Shown piece by piece: positions 16,889-25,800 of a DNA stretch of 64,000 bases. The stretch's first letter is position 1. Each line of letters starts with the position of its first letter. The stretch covers positions 1-64,000 of the forward strand of contig NZ_MAFQ01000020.1 of NCBI RefSeq assembly GCF_002013895.1, read 5' to 3'. This DNA is from Mycobacteroides franklinii. GTDB taxonomy: Bacteria; Actinomycetota; Actinomycetes; Mycobacteriales; Mycobacteriaceae. The position numbers and the translations under genes are program-made. Below the pieces are notes generated by a model. That model saw only the letters and a list, made by a program, of their open reading frames with translations. It was not told the DNA's origin and searched no databases.

Positions 16889-19599
16889 TGGAGACCCCAG
16901 AACTAGATAGCGCCATCCGCCTGGACTGTGACGTGCTCGTCATCGGCGGTGGCACCGCCGGAACCATGGCGGCACTGACGGCTGCCGAAAACGGGGCCCA
17001 GGTGATCCTGCTGGAGAAGGCGCATGTGCGGCACTCCGGTGCGCTGGCCATGGGGATGGATGGTGTCAACAACGCCGTCATTCCCGGCAAGGCCGAGCCG
17101 GAGGATTACGTCGCGGAGATCACCCGCGCCAATGACGGAATCGTCAACCAGCGCACCGTGTACCAAACAGCGACACGCGGTTTCGCCATGGTGCAGCGCC
17201 TGGAACGTTACGGCGTCAAGTTCGAGAAGGACGAGCACGGCGAGTACGCGGTGCGCCGCGTGCACCGATCGGGTTCCTATGTGTTGCCGATGCCCGAGGG
17301 CAAGGACGTCAAGAAGGCGCTGTACCGCGTGCTGCGGCAGAAGTCGATGCGCGAAAAGATCCGCATCGAGAACCGCGTCATGCCGGTGCGGATTCTTACC
17401 GAGGAGCTGGGCGAGCAGAGGGGCGGGACGTCGCTGCGTCGTGCCATCGGCGCGGCGGGATTCAACACGCGTACCGGCGAATTCGTCACGGTCGGTGCGA
17501 AGGCGGTGATCCTGGCGACCGGACCATGCGGCCGTCTGGGCCTGCCGGCGTCCGGCTATCTGTATGGCACCTATGAGAATCCGACCAATGCCGGGGACGG
17601 GTACGCGATGGCCTACCACGCCGGCGCCGAGCTGTCGGGGATCGAGTGCTTTCAGATCAACCCGCTGATCAAGGATTACAACGGCCCGGCCTGCGCGTAC
17701 GTGGCCAACCCGTTTGGCGGGTATCAGGTGAACGCGCAGGGGGAGCGCTTCGTCGACTCCGACTACTGGTCGGGCCAGATGATGACGGAGGTCAAGAACG
17801 AAATCGAGTCGGCGCGCGGTCCCATCTATCTCAAGGTGACTCATCTGCCGGAGGAGACACTGTCGGCGCTGGAGAACATCCTGCACACCACCGAGCGCCC
17901 CACCCGCGGGACCTTCCACGCCAACCGCGGACACGACTACCGCACGCATGATATCGAGATGCACATCTCCGAGATCGGTTTGTGCAGCGGCCATTCTGCG
18001 TCGGGGGTGTGGGTGGACGAGCATGCCCGCACGACGGTGCCGGGTCTGTATGCCGCGGGCGACCTGGCCTGCGTGCCGCACAATTACATGATCGGCGCCT
18101 TCGTGTACGGCGATCTGGCCGGCGAGCACGCGGCGTCGACGCTCTCGAAAACGCCCGCCCCGCTGGAATTTCCCGTTGATCAGGTCAAAGAGGCGCACGA
18201 GCTGATCTACCGTCCGCTGCGTCATCCGGACGGTCCGCCGCAGCCTCAGGTCGAGTACAAGCTGCGCCGCTTCGTCAACGATTACGTGGCCCCGCCGAAG
18301 ACCGCGGCCAAGCTGTCCCTAGCCGTGCAGACCTTCGAGCGGATGGCCGACGAGGTGAACCAGATCGGCGCGCGCACCCCGCACGAGCTGATGCGGGCGG
18401 CCGAAGTGTCGTTCATCAGGGACTGTGCCGAAATGGCGGCACGTTCGTCGTTGACCCGCACCGAATCGCGGTGGGGTCTGTACCACGACAGGGCGGATCT
18501 GCCGGAGCGCGACGACGAGAACTGGCGCTACCACCTGAACCTGCGTAAGAGCGTGAGTGGCGGCATGGACTTCGTGAAACGGCCGGTTGCACCGTATTTC
18601 GTTCCGGTGCCCGGCTTGGACGACCTACCATCGGGGGAGACCGAACCCATCGCGGTGCACCAGCCCGAGCTGTTGGGCGGGAAGGCCCCGGCCACTCGCG
18701 TCTCGGAGGTCATCGCAGCGGAAGCGGAACAGCCGCCATCCCCGCGGATCGCCACGGTGCTGTCCCTGGAGGCTCCCACGGTCGAGGATCTGCTGCAGTA
18801 TCTCGCCGACGACGATCCGGGCGTACGCCGCACCGCAATCGCCGCGCTGACCGAACACATTCCCAGCGGCTATGAGGACGCCTTGTTGAATGCGTTGGGC
18901 GACAGCGATTCCTCGGTCCGTCGTATGGCCGCTGACGGGGTGCGTGAGCTGGTCGAGGTTCTGGACAACCCAGCGGCGATCCGCGATCACGTCGATGCCC
19001 CCGACCCGTTGGTGCGCGGTACCGCGCTGTACGTGGCCAGCGCCCGGCGGGTCGGCGATTCGGCGGCATATGTCGCGTCGCTGCGCGATCCCGACCACCG
19101 AGTGCGGATCGAAGCCGTGCGGGCCCTGGTATCCGTGGATGACGCGGTGTCCATTGGTACCGCGGCCCACGACGACAACCGTGAGGTACGGATCGCCGTT
19201 GCGAACGGGCTTGCGAAGCTGTCCGCCGGTGGCCAGACGGTGCGGGCGCTGGTGGGCGATGCTGACCCGCTGGTGCGGGCCGCGGCGCTGACCGCCCTCG
19301 GTGCGTTGGGGGTCGATGAACAGATTCTCGATGCCGTCGAGGAGGCCTTGCGGGCGCCGGCCTGGCAGATCCGCCAAGGGGCGGTGCGTGCATTGGCGGG
19401 GGCGTCGTTGGCGCACGCCGTCCCGCCGCTGACACGGGCGCTGTCCGACGCACATTTGGATGTGCGTAAGTCGGCGGTATTGAGTCTGGGCCAGTGGGTG
19501 TCGACGGAGCCTGCTGTGCGTGAGGCGCTGACGGGCGCGCTTCAAGATGGGGATGCCGATGTGAGAGCCTATGCGCGACAGGCACTTGCGGCCGGCTGA
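16888..19599 (+). CDS. AprA-like flavoprotein fused to HEAT repeats
   Basis: A 903-residue FAD enzyme of the succinate dehydrogenase/fumarate reductase/adenylylsulfate reductase superfamily. The N-terminal FAD motif reads V-I-G-G-G-T-A-G-T-M-A-A with E-K-A ahead of H-S-G-A-L-A-M-G. A late G-L-Y-A-A-G-D motif precedes P-H-N-Y-M-I-G-A-F, as in AprA. The catalytic part ends near residue 600. From ~residue 630 to the end come six to eight ~30-residue alpha-helical repeats with the D-P-x-V-R-x-x-A pattern (V-R-R-T-A-I-A-A-L, V-R-I-E-A-V-R-A-L, V-R-A-A-A-L-T-A-L, V-R-K-S-A-V-L-S-L), i.e. HEAT/PBS-lyase-like repeats. AprA itself lacks such a tail. It is the last gene of the ferredoxin-ABC operon. 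Reaction unknown; electron transfer from the ferredoxin to a sulfur substrate is a hypothesis. Confidence 0.9.
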   Translation: METPELDSAIRLDCDVLVIGGGTAGTMAALTAAENGAQVILLEKAHVRHSGALAMGMDGVNNAVIPGKAEPEDYVAEITRANDGIVNQRTVYQTATRGFAMVQRLERYGVKFEKDEHGEYAVRRVHRSGSYVLPMPEGKDVKKALYRVLRQKSMREKIRIENRVMPVRILTEELGEQRGGTSLRRAIGAAGFNTRTGEFVTVGAKAVILATGPCGRLGLPASGYLYGTYENPTNAGDGYAMAYHAGAELSGIECFQINPLIKDYNGPACAYVANPFGGYQVNAQGERFVDSDYWSGQMMTEVKNEIESARGPIYLKVTHLPEETLSALENILHTTERPTRGTFHANRGHDYRTHDIEMHISEIGLCSGHSASGVWVDEHARTTVPGLYAAGDLACVPHNYMIGAFVYGDLAGEHAASTLSKTPAPLEFPVDQVKEAHELIYRPLRHPDGPPQPQVEYKLRRFVNDYVAPPKTAAKLSLAVQTFERMADEVNQIGARTPHELMRAAEVSFIRDCAEMAARSSLTRTESRWGLYHDRADLPERDDENWRYHLNLRKSVSGGMDFVKRPVAPYFVPVPGLDDLPSGETEPIAVHQPELLGGKAPATRVSEVIAAEAEQPPSPRIATVLSLEAPTVEDLLQYLADDDPGVRRTAIAALTEHIPSGYEDALLNALGDSDSSVRRMAADGVRELVEVLDNPAAIRDHVDAPDPLVRGTALYVASARRVGDSAAYVASLRDPDHRVRIEAVRALVSVDDAVSIGTAAHDDNREVRIAVANGLAKLSAGGQTVRALVGDADPLVRAAALTALGALGVDEQILDAVEEALRAPAWQIRQGAVRALAGASLAHAVPPLTRALSDAHLDVRKSAVLSLGQWVSTEPAVREALTGALQDGDADVRAYARQALAAG

Positions 19600-19674
19600 C
19601 CGCAGTGCCCATGGACATCGGATTCGGCCCGGCAACGTGGCGCAGGTCATGTTATGGGCGGCTTCCGAGGCCAC

Positions 19675-19693
19675 TTAGCATAGGCTAGGCTTA
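19675..19693. promoter_or_regulatory. IdeR-like box upstream of mbtI
   Basis: TTAGCATAGGCTAGGCTTA fits the IdeR consensus TTAGGTTAGGCTAACCTAA at 14 of 19 positions by hand and ends five bases before the GTG start of mbtI, a place where bound IdeR would block transcription. Confidence 0.7.
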
Positions 19694-19698
19694 CTCGG

Positions 19699-21060
19699 GT
19701 GTCGAAGATGAGTGCGGTTGTAGATCCCGATACCGGCGCCCGGACCTGGGTTTCTGTGCAGGAGGGGCTGCCGGACGGTTTTGCGCCGGCTGACCTCGCG
19801 AGTGTGCTCGCGCAGGAAATCCCTGAGCGCCAGGGCGACGAATACCTGATTTACGAGCGCGACGGCGAATGGGTGCTCGCCATCGGCGCCCGTGCCTCCG
19901 TCGAGCTCGACAGCGATGGGCTGCGCATCCTCCGCGACGGATCCGTCGAGAAACGCGGTTGGTCCGGACACCCGGGCGCCGCGCTCGAAGTGGCCGTGAA
20001 CGAGATCTCCGACGGCGTGCATCGCGTCTTCGGCTGGGTCGCGTTCGAGTTCGGTACCTACCGCTTCAACCTGCAGCATCGACTGGCCCCCGGTACGCCG
20101 TTGGCGCGGGTTTTCACTCCCCGTGCCGAAGTGGTGATCACCGCCGACGGCGTGTCGGTCTCCGATGAGCGCTATGTCGACGAGATCAGCCGGCTGATCG
20201 ATCAGGGCGCTCCGGCGATTCCGGCGCCGGCCTCGATCGACCTGGTTCCGGACCCGTCCGATTATCGAGGGCGCGTAGGCATTGCGACCGCCGAGATCCG
20301 ATCGGGCCTGTACCACAAGGTGATTTTGTCACGGCGCGTGGAAGTGCCGTTCGCGATGGACTTTCCGTCCACGTACCGCCTTGGCCGGCATAACAACACC
20401 CCGGTCCGCTCCTTCCTGTTGCGGCTGGGTGGTATCCGCGCGCTGGGATACAGTCCTGAGCTGGTGACCGCGGTCGAGGCCGACGGAACCGTTATCACGC
20501 AGCCGTTGGCGGGAACACGTGCCTTCGGCCGGGGCGCGGACGCGGATCGGGTTGCCCGCGACGACCTCGAATCGAATGCCAAAGAGATTGTCGAGCATGC
20601 GATCTCGGTACGCAGCTCGCTGGCCGAAATTGCCGAGGTGGTCGATCCCGATAGTACCAAGGTGACCGATTTCATGACCGTGCGCGAGCGCGGCAGCGTT
20701 CAGCACCTGGGGTCGACCGTCAGCGGAGAGCTCAGCCCCGGCATGACGAGAATGGATGCGTTGGAGGCGCTCTTCCCCGCGGTTACCGCGTCCGGGATTC
20801 CCAAGGCCGAAGGTGTCGACGCAATCCTGCGGCTCGACGATCACCCCCGCGGTCTCTACTCGGGTGCGGTGCTGATGATGTACCCGAACGGTGGATTGGA
20901 CGCGGCGCTGACCCTGCGCTCGGCTTATGAGCACGACGGGCACACCTGGCTGCGGGCCGGTGCCGGCATCATCGAGGCATCCACGCCCGAGCGTGAATTC
21001 GAGGAAACCTGCGAGAAGCTCGGCAGCATCGCGCCCTACGTGATCAAACGCGAGGCCTAG
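19699..21060 (+). CDS. mbtI: Salicylate synthase MbtI
   Basis: Chorismate-utilising, Mg-dependent salicylate synthase; it makes the aryl cap of mycobactin. The 453 residues carry the chorismate-binding fold: H-K-V-I-L-S-R-R (catalytic Lys in the C-terminal half), P-L-A-G-T-R-A-F-G-R-G, K-E-I-V-E-H-A-I (metal and acid Glu), V-Q-H-L-G-S-T-V and G-I-P-K-A-E-G. The length is close to M. tuberculosis MbtI (450). The start is GTG 19699; ATG 19708 is a possible alternative. It is convergent with mbtA, which uses its product, and separated by 48 bp. An IdeR-like box covers the promoter. Confidence 0.95.
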   Translation: MSKMSAVVDPDTGARTWVSVQEGLPDGFAPADLASVLAQEIPERQGDEYLIYERDGEWVLAIGARASVELDSDGLRILRDGSVEKRGWSGHPGAALEVAVNEISDGVHRVFGWVAFEFGTYRFNLQHRLAPGTPLARVFTPRAEVVITADGVSVSDERYVDEISRLIDQGAPAIPAPASIDLVPDPSDYRGRVGIATAEIRSGLYHKVILSRRVEVPFAMDFPSTYRLGRHNNTPVRSFLLRLGGIRALGYSPELVTAVEADGTVITQPLAGTRAFGRGADADRVARDDLESNAKEIVEHAISVRSSLAEIAEVVDPDSTKVTDFMTVRERGSVQHLGSTVSGELSPGMTRMDALEALFPAVTASGIPKAEGVDAILRLDDHPRGLYSGAVLMMYPNGGLDAALTLRSAYEHDGHTWLRAGAGIIEASTPEREFEETCEKLGSIAPYVIKREA

Positions 21061-21108
21061 TCCTGTCATCCTGGTTTCCGGGCTGGCATCGCATCGATCG
21101 GCCGAGGT

Positions 21109-22758
21109 CTAGCTCGTGAGCGAGGCGCGCAGCGCCCGCTTGTCTATCTTGCCCACGGCGGTCAGCGGAAGGGTCGGAACCGCGACCAGCTTGTCGACGC
21201 GTGAATGGGTGGCGGCTCCACGATCTTGCAGGTGCCGGTTGAGTTCGGCGGCGGTAGCCGGCTTGCCCTTGAACACAATTGCCGCACAGACAATCTCACC
21301 AAGATACTGATCGGGCAGGCCGACGGCGGCGGCCGCGTAGACCGCCGGATGGGTCTGCAGGTGCGATTCGAGATCCAACGCGGCGATGGACTCCCCGCCG
21401 CGGAGGATGACGTCCTTGATGCGGCCGGTCACCTCCAAATATCCGTCCGGCAGTGCCCGCACCCGGTCGCCGCTGCGGTAGAAACCGTCGACGGTGAACG
21501 AGCGCACATTGTCCGCCTCGGCGCGGTAGTAGCCGTTCAGGGTGTACGGGCCACGCACCAGCAGCTCTCCGGCCTCACCGGGGGCCACGGGGGCGCCGTC
21601 CTCATCGACAATGCGCACCTCGTCGGCATCGCACATCGGCCGGCCCTGGGTGTTGTCGAGTATCTCGGCGGGATCGCCTGGGCGCGTGAGGCATAGCAGG
21701 CCCTCGGCCATTCCGAAGACCTGCTGCAGTCCCGGCGTGAGTGACTCGCGGACCGTTCGCGCGTCATCGGCGCCGAGTTTGGCGCCGCCGACCTGGAGCA
21801 GCCGCAGTGATTCCGGCAGCACAGGCTCCCACGCGGCGGCTTGTGCCCACAGCTGGGCAAGTGATGGCACCAGTGCCGTCACGGATACCCGGTGCCGGGC
21901 GATGGTCTCGAAGGCCGACTCCGGGCTCGGGTCCGAGAGGAAAACTGTGGTGGCGCCGGTACTTATCGCGCCGAGCAGGCCCGGGCAAGCCAACGGAAAG
22001 TTGTGACCCGCGGGTAGTGCGACGAGGTAGACATCGTCCTGGGTGAGATCACACACCTGCGCGGCCTGGGTGGCGTTGTAGACGTAGTCCTCGTGGGTGC
22101 GGGGGATGAGCTTGGGCGCTGCGGTAGTGCCGCCCGAGACCAACAACAGCGCCGGGTCGTCTGTCTGTGCGGTCGGCAGAGGGCCCTGAGCCTCAACGCT
22201 TTTCAGCAGGTCCGCCCAGGAGGTAAAGGGTCCGGCGTCGCCGTCGACCACCACGCTGCGCAGGCTCGGGTGTTTCTGGGACAGCTCGACCGCCAAGGCG
22301 CGGTAATCGAAGCCACCGGCAGAATCGGCGATCACCAAGGCAACGGCATCGGCCACCTCGATGAAATGCGACAGCTCGGCGGCCCGGTGTCCCGGCAGAC
22401 ACATCACCGGTATCGCGCCGGCGCGCATCAAACCGAACAGCGCAACAGCGAAGGATGCCCTATTGGGAAGCTGGAGTAGCACCCGATCGCCGGGCGTTAT
22501 CCCCAGCCGGATGAAGGCATGTGCGGCATTGTCCGCCGCCGCATCGAGTTCTCGGTAGCTCAGTGTGGCGTGCTCGTCGATCACCGCGGGGTGATCGGCG
22601 CGTCGGGCGGCGGACACGCGGAGCAGGGATTCGACGGTGTTGCCGGTCCAGTACCCGGCCTGGCGATAGGCCTCGGCGCGCGCCGGGGGAAACGGGACGA
22701 AACCCTCCGCGCTGGGGGTTGTGGCCGAAGCGGCGGTGGTCGATCTGGCCTGAGTCAT
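21109..22758 (-). CDS. mbtA: Salicyl-AMP ligase MbtA
   Basis: Adenylates salicylate and loads it on an aryl carrier protein, the first committed step of mycobactin assembly. The 549 residues match the DhbE/MbtA family: A3 loop L-V-S-G-G-T-T-A-A-P-K (~residue 195), Y-R-S-G-D-R-V-R (~430), and K-D-V-I-L-R-G-G-E-S with the C-terminal catalytic lysine in V-G-K-I-D-K. Start ATG 22758 has GAGGAG upstream. It is divergent from the NRPS gene over a ~100-bp intergenic region with IdeR-like sites. An aryl carrier domain (MbtB) is not encoded in this window. Confidence 0.94.
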   Translation of the reverse strand: MTQARSTTAASATTPSAEGFVPFPPARAEAYRQAGYWTGNTVESLLRVSAARRADHPAVIDEHATLSYRELDAAADNAAHAFIRLGITPGDRVLLQLPNRASFAVALFGLMRAGAIPVMCLPGHRAAELSHFIEVADAVALVIADSAGGFDYRALAVELSQKHPSLRSVVVDGDAGPFTSWADLLKSVEAQGPLPTAQTDDPALLLVSGGTTAAPKLIPRTHEDYVYNATQAAQVCDLTQDDVYLVALPAGHNFPLACPGLLGAISTGATTVFLSDPSPESAFETIARHRVSVTALVPSLAQLWAQAAAWEPVLPESLRLLQVGGAKLGADDARTVRESLTPGLQQVFGMAEGLLCLTRPGDPAEILDNTQGRPMCDADEVRIVDEDGAPVAPGEAGELLVRGPYTLNGYYRAEADNVRSFTVDGFYRSGDRVRALPDGYLEVTGRIKDVILRGGESIAALDLESHLQTHPAVYAAAAVGLPDQYLGEIVCAAIVFKGKPATAAELNRHLQDRGAATHSRVDKLVAVPTLPLTAVGKIDKRALRASLTS

Positions 22759-22812
22759 CGGGGCTCCTCGTGGGTGACTCCCCGCAGTCTAGATAGGGTA
22801 GCCTCGTCGTAG

Positions 22813-22831
22813 TTAGGGCAGCCTGTACTAA
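22813..22831. promoter_or_regulatory. IdeR-like box in the mbtA/NRPS divergent promoter
   Basis: TTAGGGCAGCCTGTACTAA matches 14 of 19 consensus positions by hand. A weaker overlapping candidate lies at 22793-22811 (about 12 of 19). Together they sit between the mbtA start (22758, minus) and the NRPS start (22858, plus) and could control both. Confidence 0.65.
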
Positions 22832-22857
22832 TAGCGAAAACGCGAGGTGAGATCGAG

Positions 22858-25800
22858 GTGCGCACCGTGAGCGAGGGTGACGTCGAGGTGGGCGTTACCA
22901 GCGGAGGGGCGTCGATAGGCCTCGAGCCGGCTGCCGCGCCGCCGCTGTCCGCGGGACAGCAGCGCATATGGTTCGCCCACCGCGTGACGCCCGCTCTGAT
23001 GAACATGTGCCGGTCCTACCGGCTCCGCGGCGACGTGGATGTCGACAGGCTGCGTGCCGCGGTGACCGCGGTCGTGGCGCGGCACGAGGCCTTGCGCATG
23101 ACAATTCACGCCGGCGCCGAGGGCAATCCGGTCGCATTGCTGCACAACGACCTGCCGGCCCGATGGGTCGAGCATGACGTGGCCGACCTCGCGGGTACCG
23201 CGCAAGAGCTTCGGCTGGGCGTGCTGGCACAACGCGAATTCGGCGCCATATTCGATCTGGCCACCGAATCGCCGTTGCGAGTCACCGTCATCCGTACCGG
23301 TGCTGCGGAGTACGTCGTGTTCGTGGTCGCCCACCGGATCGCGTGGGACGACGAGTCGTGGTCGGTGTTCCTCGCCGATCTGACGACCGCCTATGTCGAC
23401 GGCGATATCACCGCGCCACTGTCATCGCTGCCCTCGCAGGATGGGCCCGTCGGTGCGGACGACTACTGGCGCCAAGAGTTGGCGAATCCTGCTGAACCGC
23501 TCGAACTTCCGGGCCCCAATGGCTCTGTGGTGCCGACCGACTGGAAGGCTGCGCGCTGCACCGCACGCCTTTCCGCGTCGGTGATGGATGACATCGGGCG
23601 GCTTGCGCATGACGCCGACACCACCCCGTACGCGGTGTTGTTGGCCGCGTATTCGGCGCTCCTGCATCGGTATACGCATGCCGAAGATTTCCTCGTGGCC
23701 GCCCCGGTACCTGTGCGTGACGCCGGCGTGCAGGGCCGTATCGGTCACTTCGGCAATTTCCTCGCCCTGCGGATGCGCCCGCACGGTGAGGAAAGCTTCA
23801 GGGACCTGCTGGGTCGGGTGCGGCGTACCACCCTGGACGGGTTTGCGCATCAGGGGGTAAGCCTGGATCGCGTGGTCCCACGCGTCGGCTTCGCGATGGG
23901 TGCGGACTCCGCAGCCCTTTTCTGCCCGCCCGGAATCCACTGTGAAAGAGCGCCATTCGATGGCCAGGTGGCGTATGTGCCACTCGGCCTGACCGTCCAG
24001 ACGACCCCCGATGGCGCCGATCTGGTGGCCGAATATCTGGTCGGCGTGCTGGACGAACGGATGACCGCGCAGATGCTCCGGCACTTCGGCAACATGCTCG
24101 ATGCCGCGCTCGACGACCCGGACCGTCCGCTGGGCAGTCTGGAACTCATGGACGGCCGCGAGTCGCAGTGGCTGTGGGATGCGTCGTCCGGGGAACGGTT
24201 TGACGCCGAGCCGACGACGCTCGGTGATCTGGTGGCCGCTCGGGTGGCTGCTCAACCCGACGCCACCGCGCTGGTGTACGAGGGACGTCACTACTCGTAC
24301 CGCGAAACCAATGACTTGGCGAACCGTCTGGCGCACTGGATCATCCAGCAGGGGATCGGCACGGAGGATCATGTCGCGGTTCTCCTCGATAAGTCCCCGG
24401 AATTGATCATCACCGCGCTCGCCATCGCCAAGGCGGGGGCGGTGTACCTGCCGATCGATCCCGACTACCCGCCCGATCGGATCGCGCATATTCTTGCCGA
24501 CGCGCAGCCCAGGCTCGTGATCCGAGAGCCGGTGACCGGCCTTGACCAATTCGATGTTCGCGAACCGGTCGACTCTGATCGAGTGCGGCCGTTGACCGCC
24601 GACAATGCTGCGTATCTGATTTACACATCCGGTTCGACGGGCATACCCAAAGGAGTGACGGTCACACACCGCCCACTCACCGAGTACTTCAATTGGTTCC
24701 GCGCCGAGTATCGGGTCAGCGGATCGGATCGGGTGCTGCAGGTGGGATCGCCGAGCTTTGACGTATCGATAGGGGAGATCTTCGGGATCCTCAGTTGTGG
24801 TGGCCGCCTGGTCATTCCGCGCCGGGGTGGGCTCACCGATGTTGCGTACCTGACGGACCTGTTGAACAACGAAGCCGTCACCTCGATGCACATGGTGCCT
24901 TCGTTGCTCGGGCTCATTCTGTCGCTTCCCGGAGTAACACAATGGAAGTCCCTGCGCCGGGTGCCGGTAGGTGGAGAGGCATTGCCCGGGCCGGTCGCGG
25001 ATAAATTCCACGCCACGTTCGACGCGTCGCTGCATAATTTCTACGGCCCGACCGAGGCCGTCATCAACGCGTCGCGGTACAAGGTCCGCGGAATCCAGGG
25101 CACGCGGACCGTGCCGATCGGCACTCCCAAGATCAACACTCAGATTCACATTCTGGATCAGGATCTGCGACCGGTTCCGGTGGGCGTAATCGGTGAGATA
25201 TACATTGGCGGAACGCATCTGGCGCGTGGATATCATCGCGCCGCAGGCCTGACCGCGCAGCGTTTCATCGCCGATCCCTTCACCCCCGGGCAGCGGATGT
25301 ATCGCTCCGGCGACCTCGCACGGCGCAATGCGTGCGGCGATATCGAGTTCGTCGGCCGTGCCGACGAACAGGTGAAGATCCGGGGTTTCCGTGTCGAGCT
25401 CGGTGAGATTTCCTCCGCGATCGAGGTCGACCCCAGTGTCGGCCAGGCGCTGGTGGTGGTCGACGAACTGCCGCACCTCGGTAAGCGCCTCGTCGCCTAC
25501 CTGACACCGTTCGGCGGGCACGTGGTCGATATCGACCGGATCCGCTCCAGGATCTCAGCGGCCCTGCCCGACTACATGATTCCCACTGCCTACGTCGTGC
25601 TCGATGAGATTCCCATCACCCCGCACGGCAAGATCGACAGGGATGCGCTGCCGGCGCCCGACACCGGGTCCGTCGCAGAGCGCCGTGAGCCGGAAACCGC
25701 GACACAGAACCAGGTGACTGCGTTGTTCTCGCGAATGCTCGGATCTGGCGTTGTGGGAATCGACGATTCGTTCGAGTCTCTTGGCGGTCATTCACTGCTC

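Noticed and set aside
18625..19674. 349-codon minus ORF opposite the HEAT-repeat tail (and 16903-18225)
   Set aside because: Frame shadows of the flavoprotein; the repeat pattern on the plus strand is convincing.
23422..25521. 699-codon minus-strand ORF across the NRPS gene
   Set aside because: The plus strand carries all NRPS motifs in order. The minus ORF is Arg/Gly/His-rich and shows no family.
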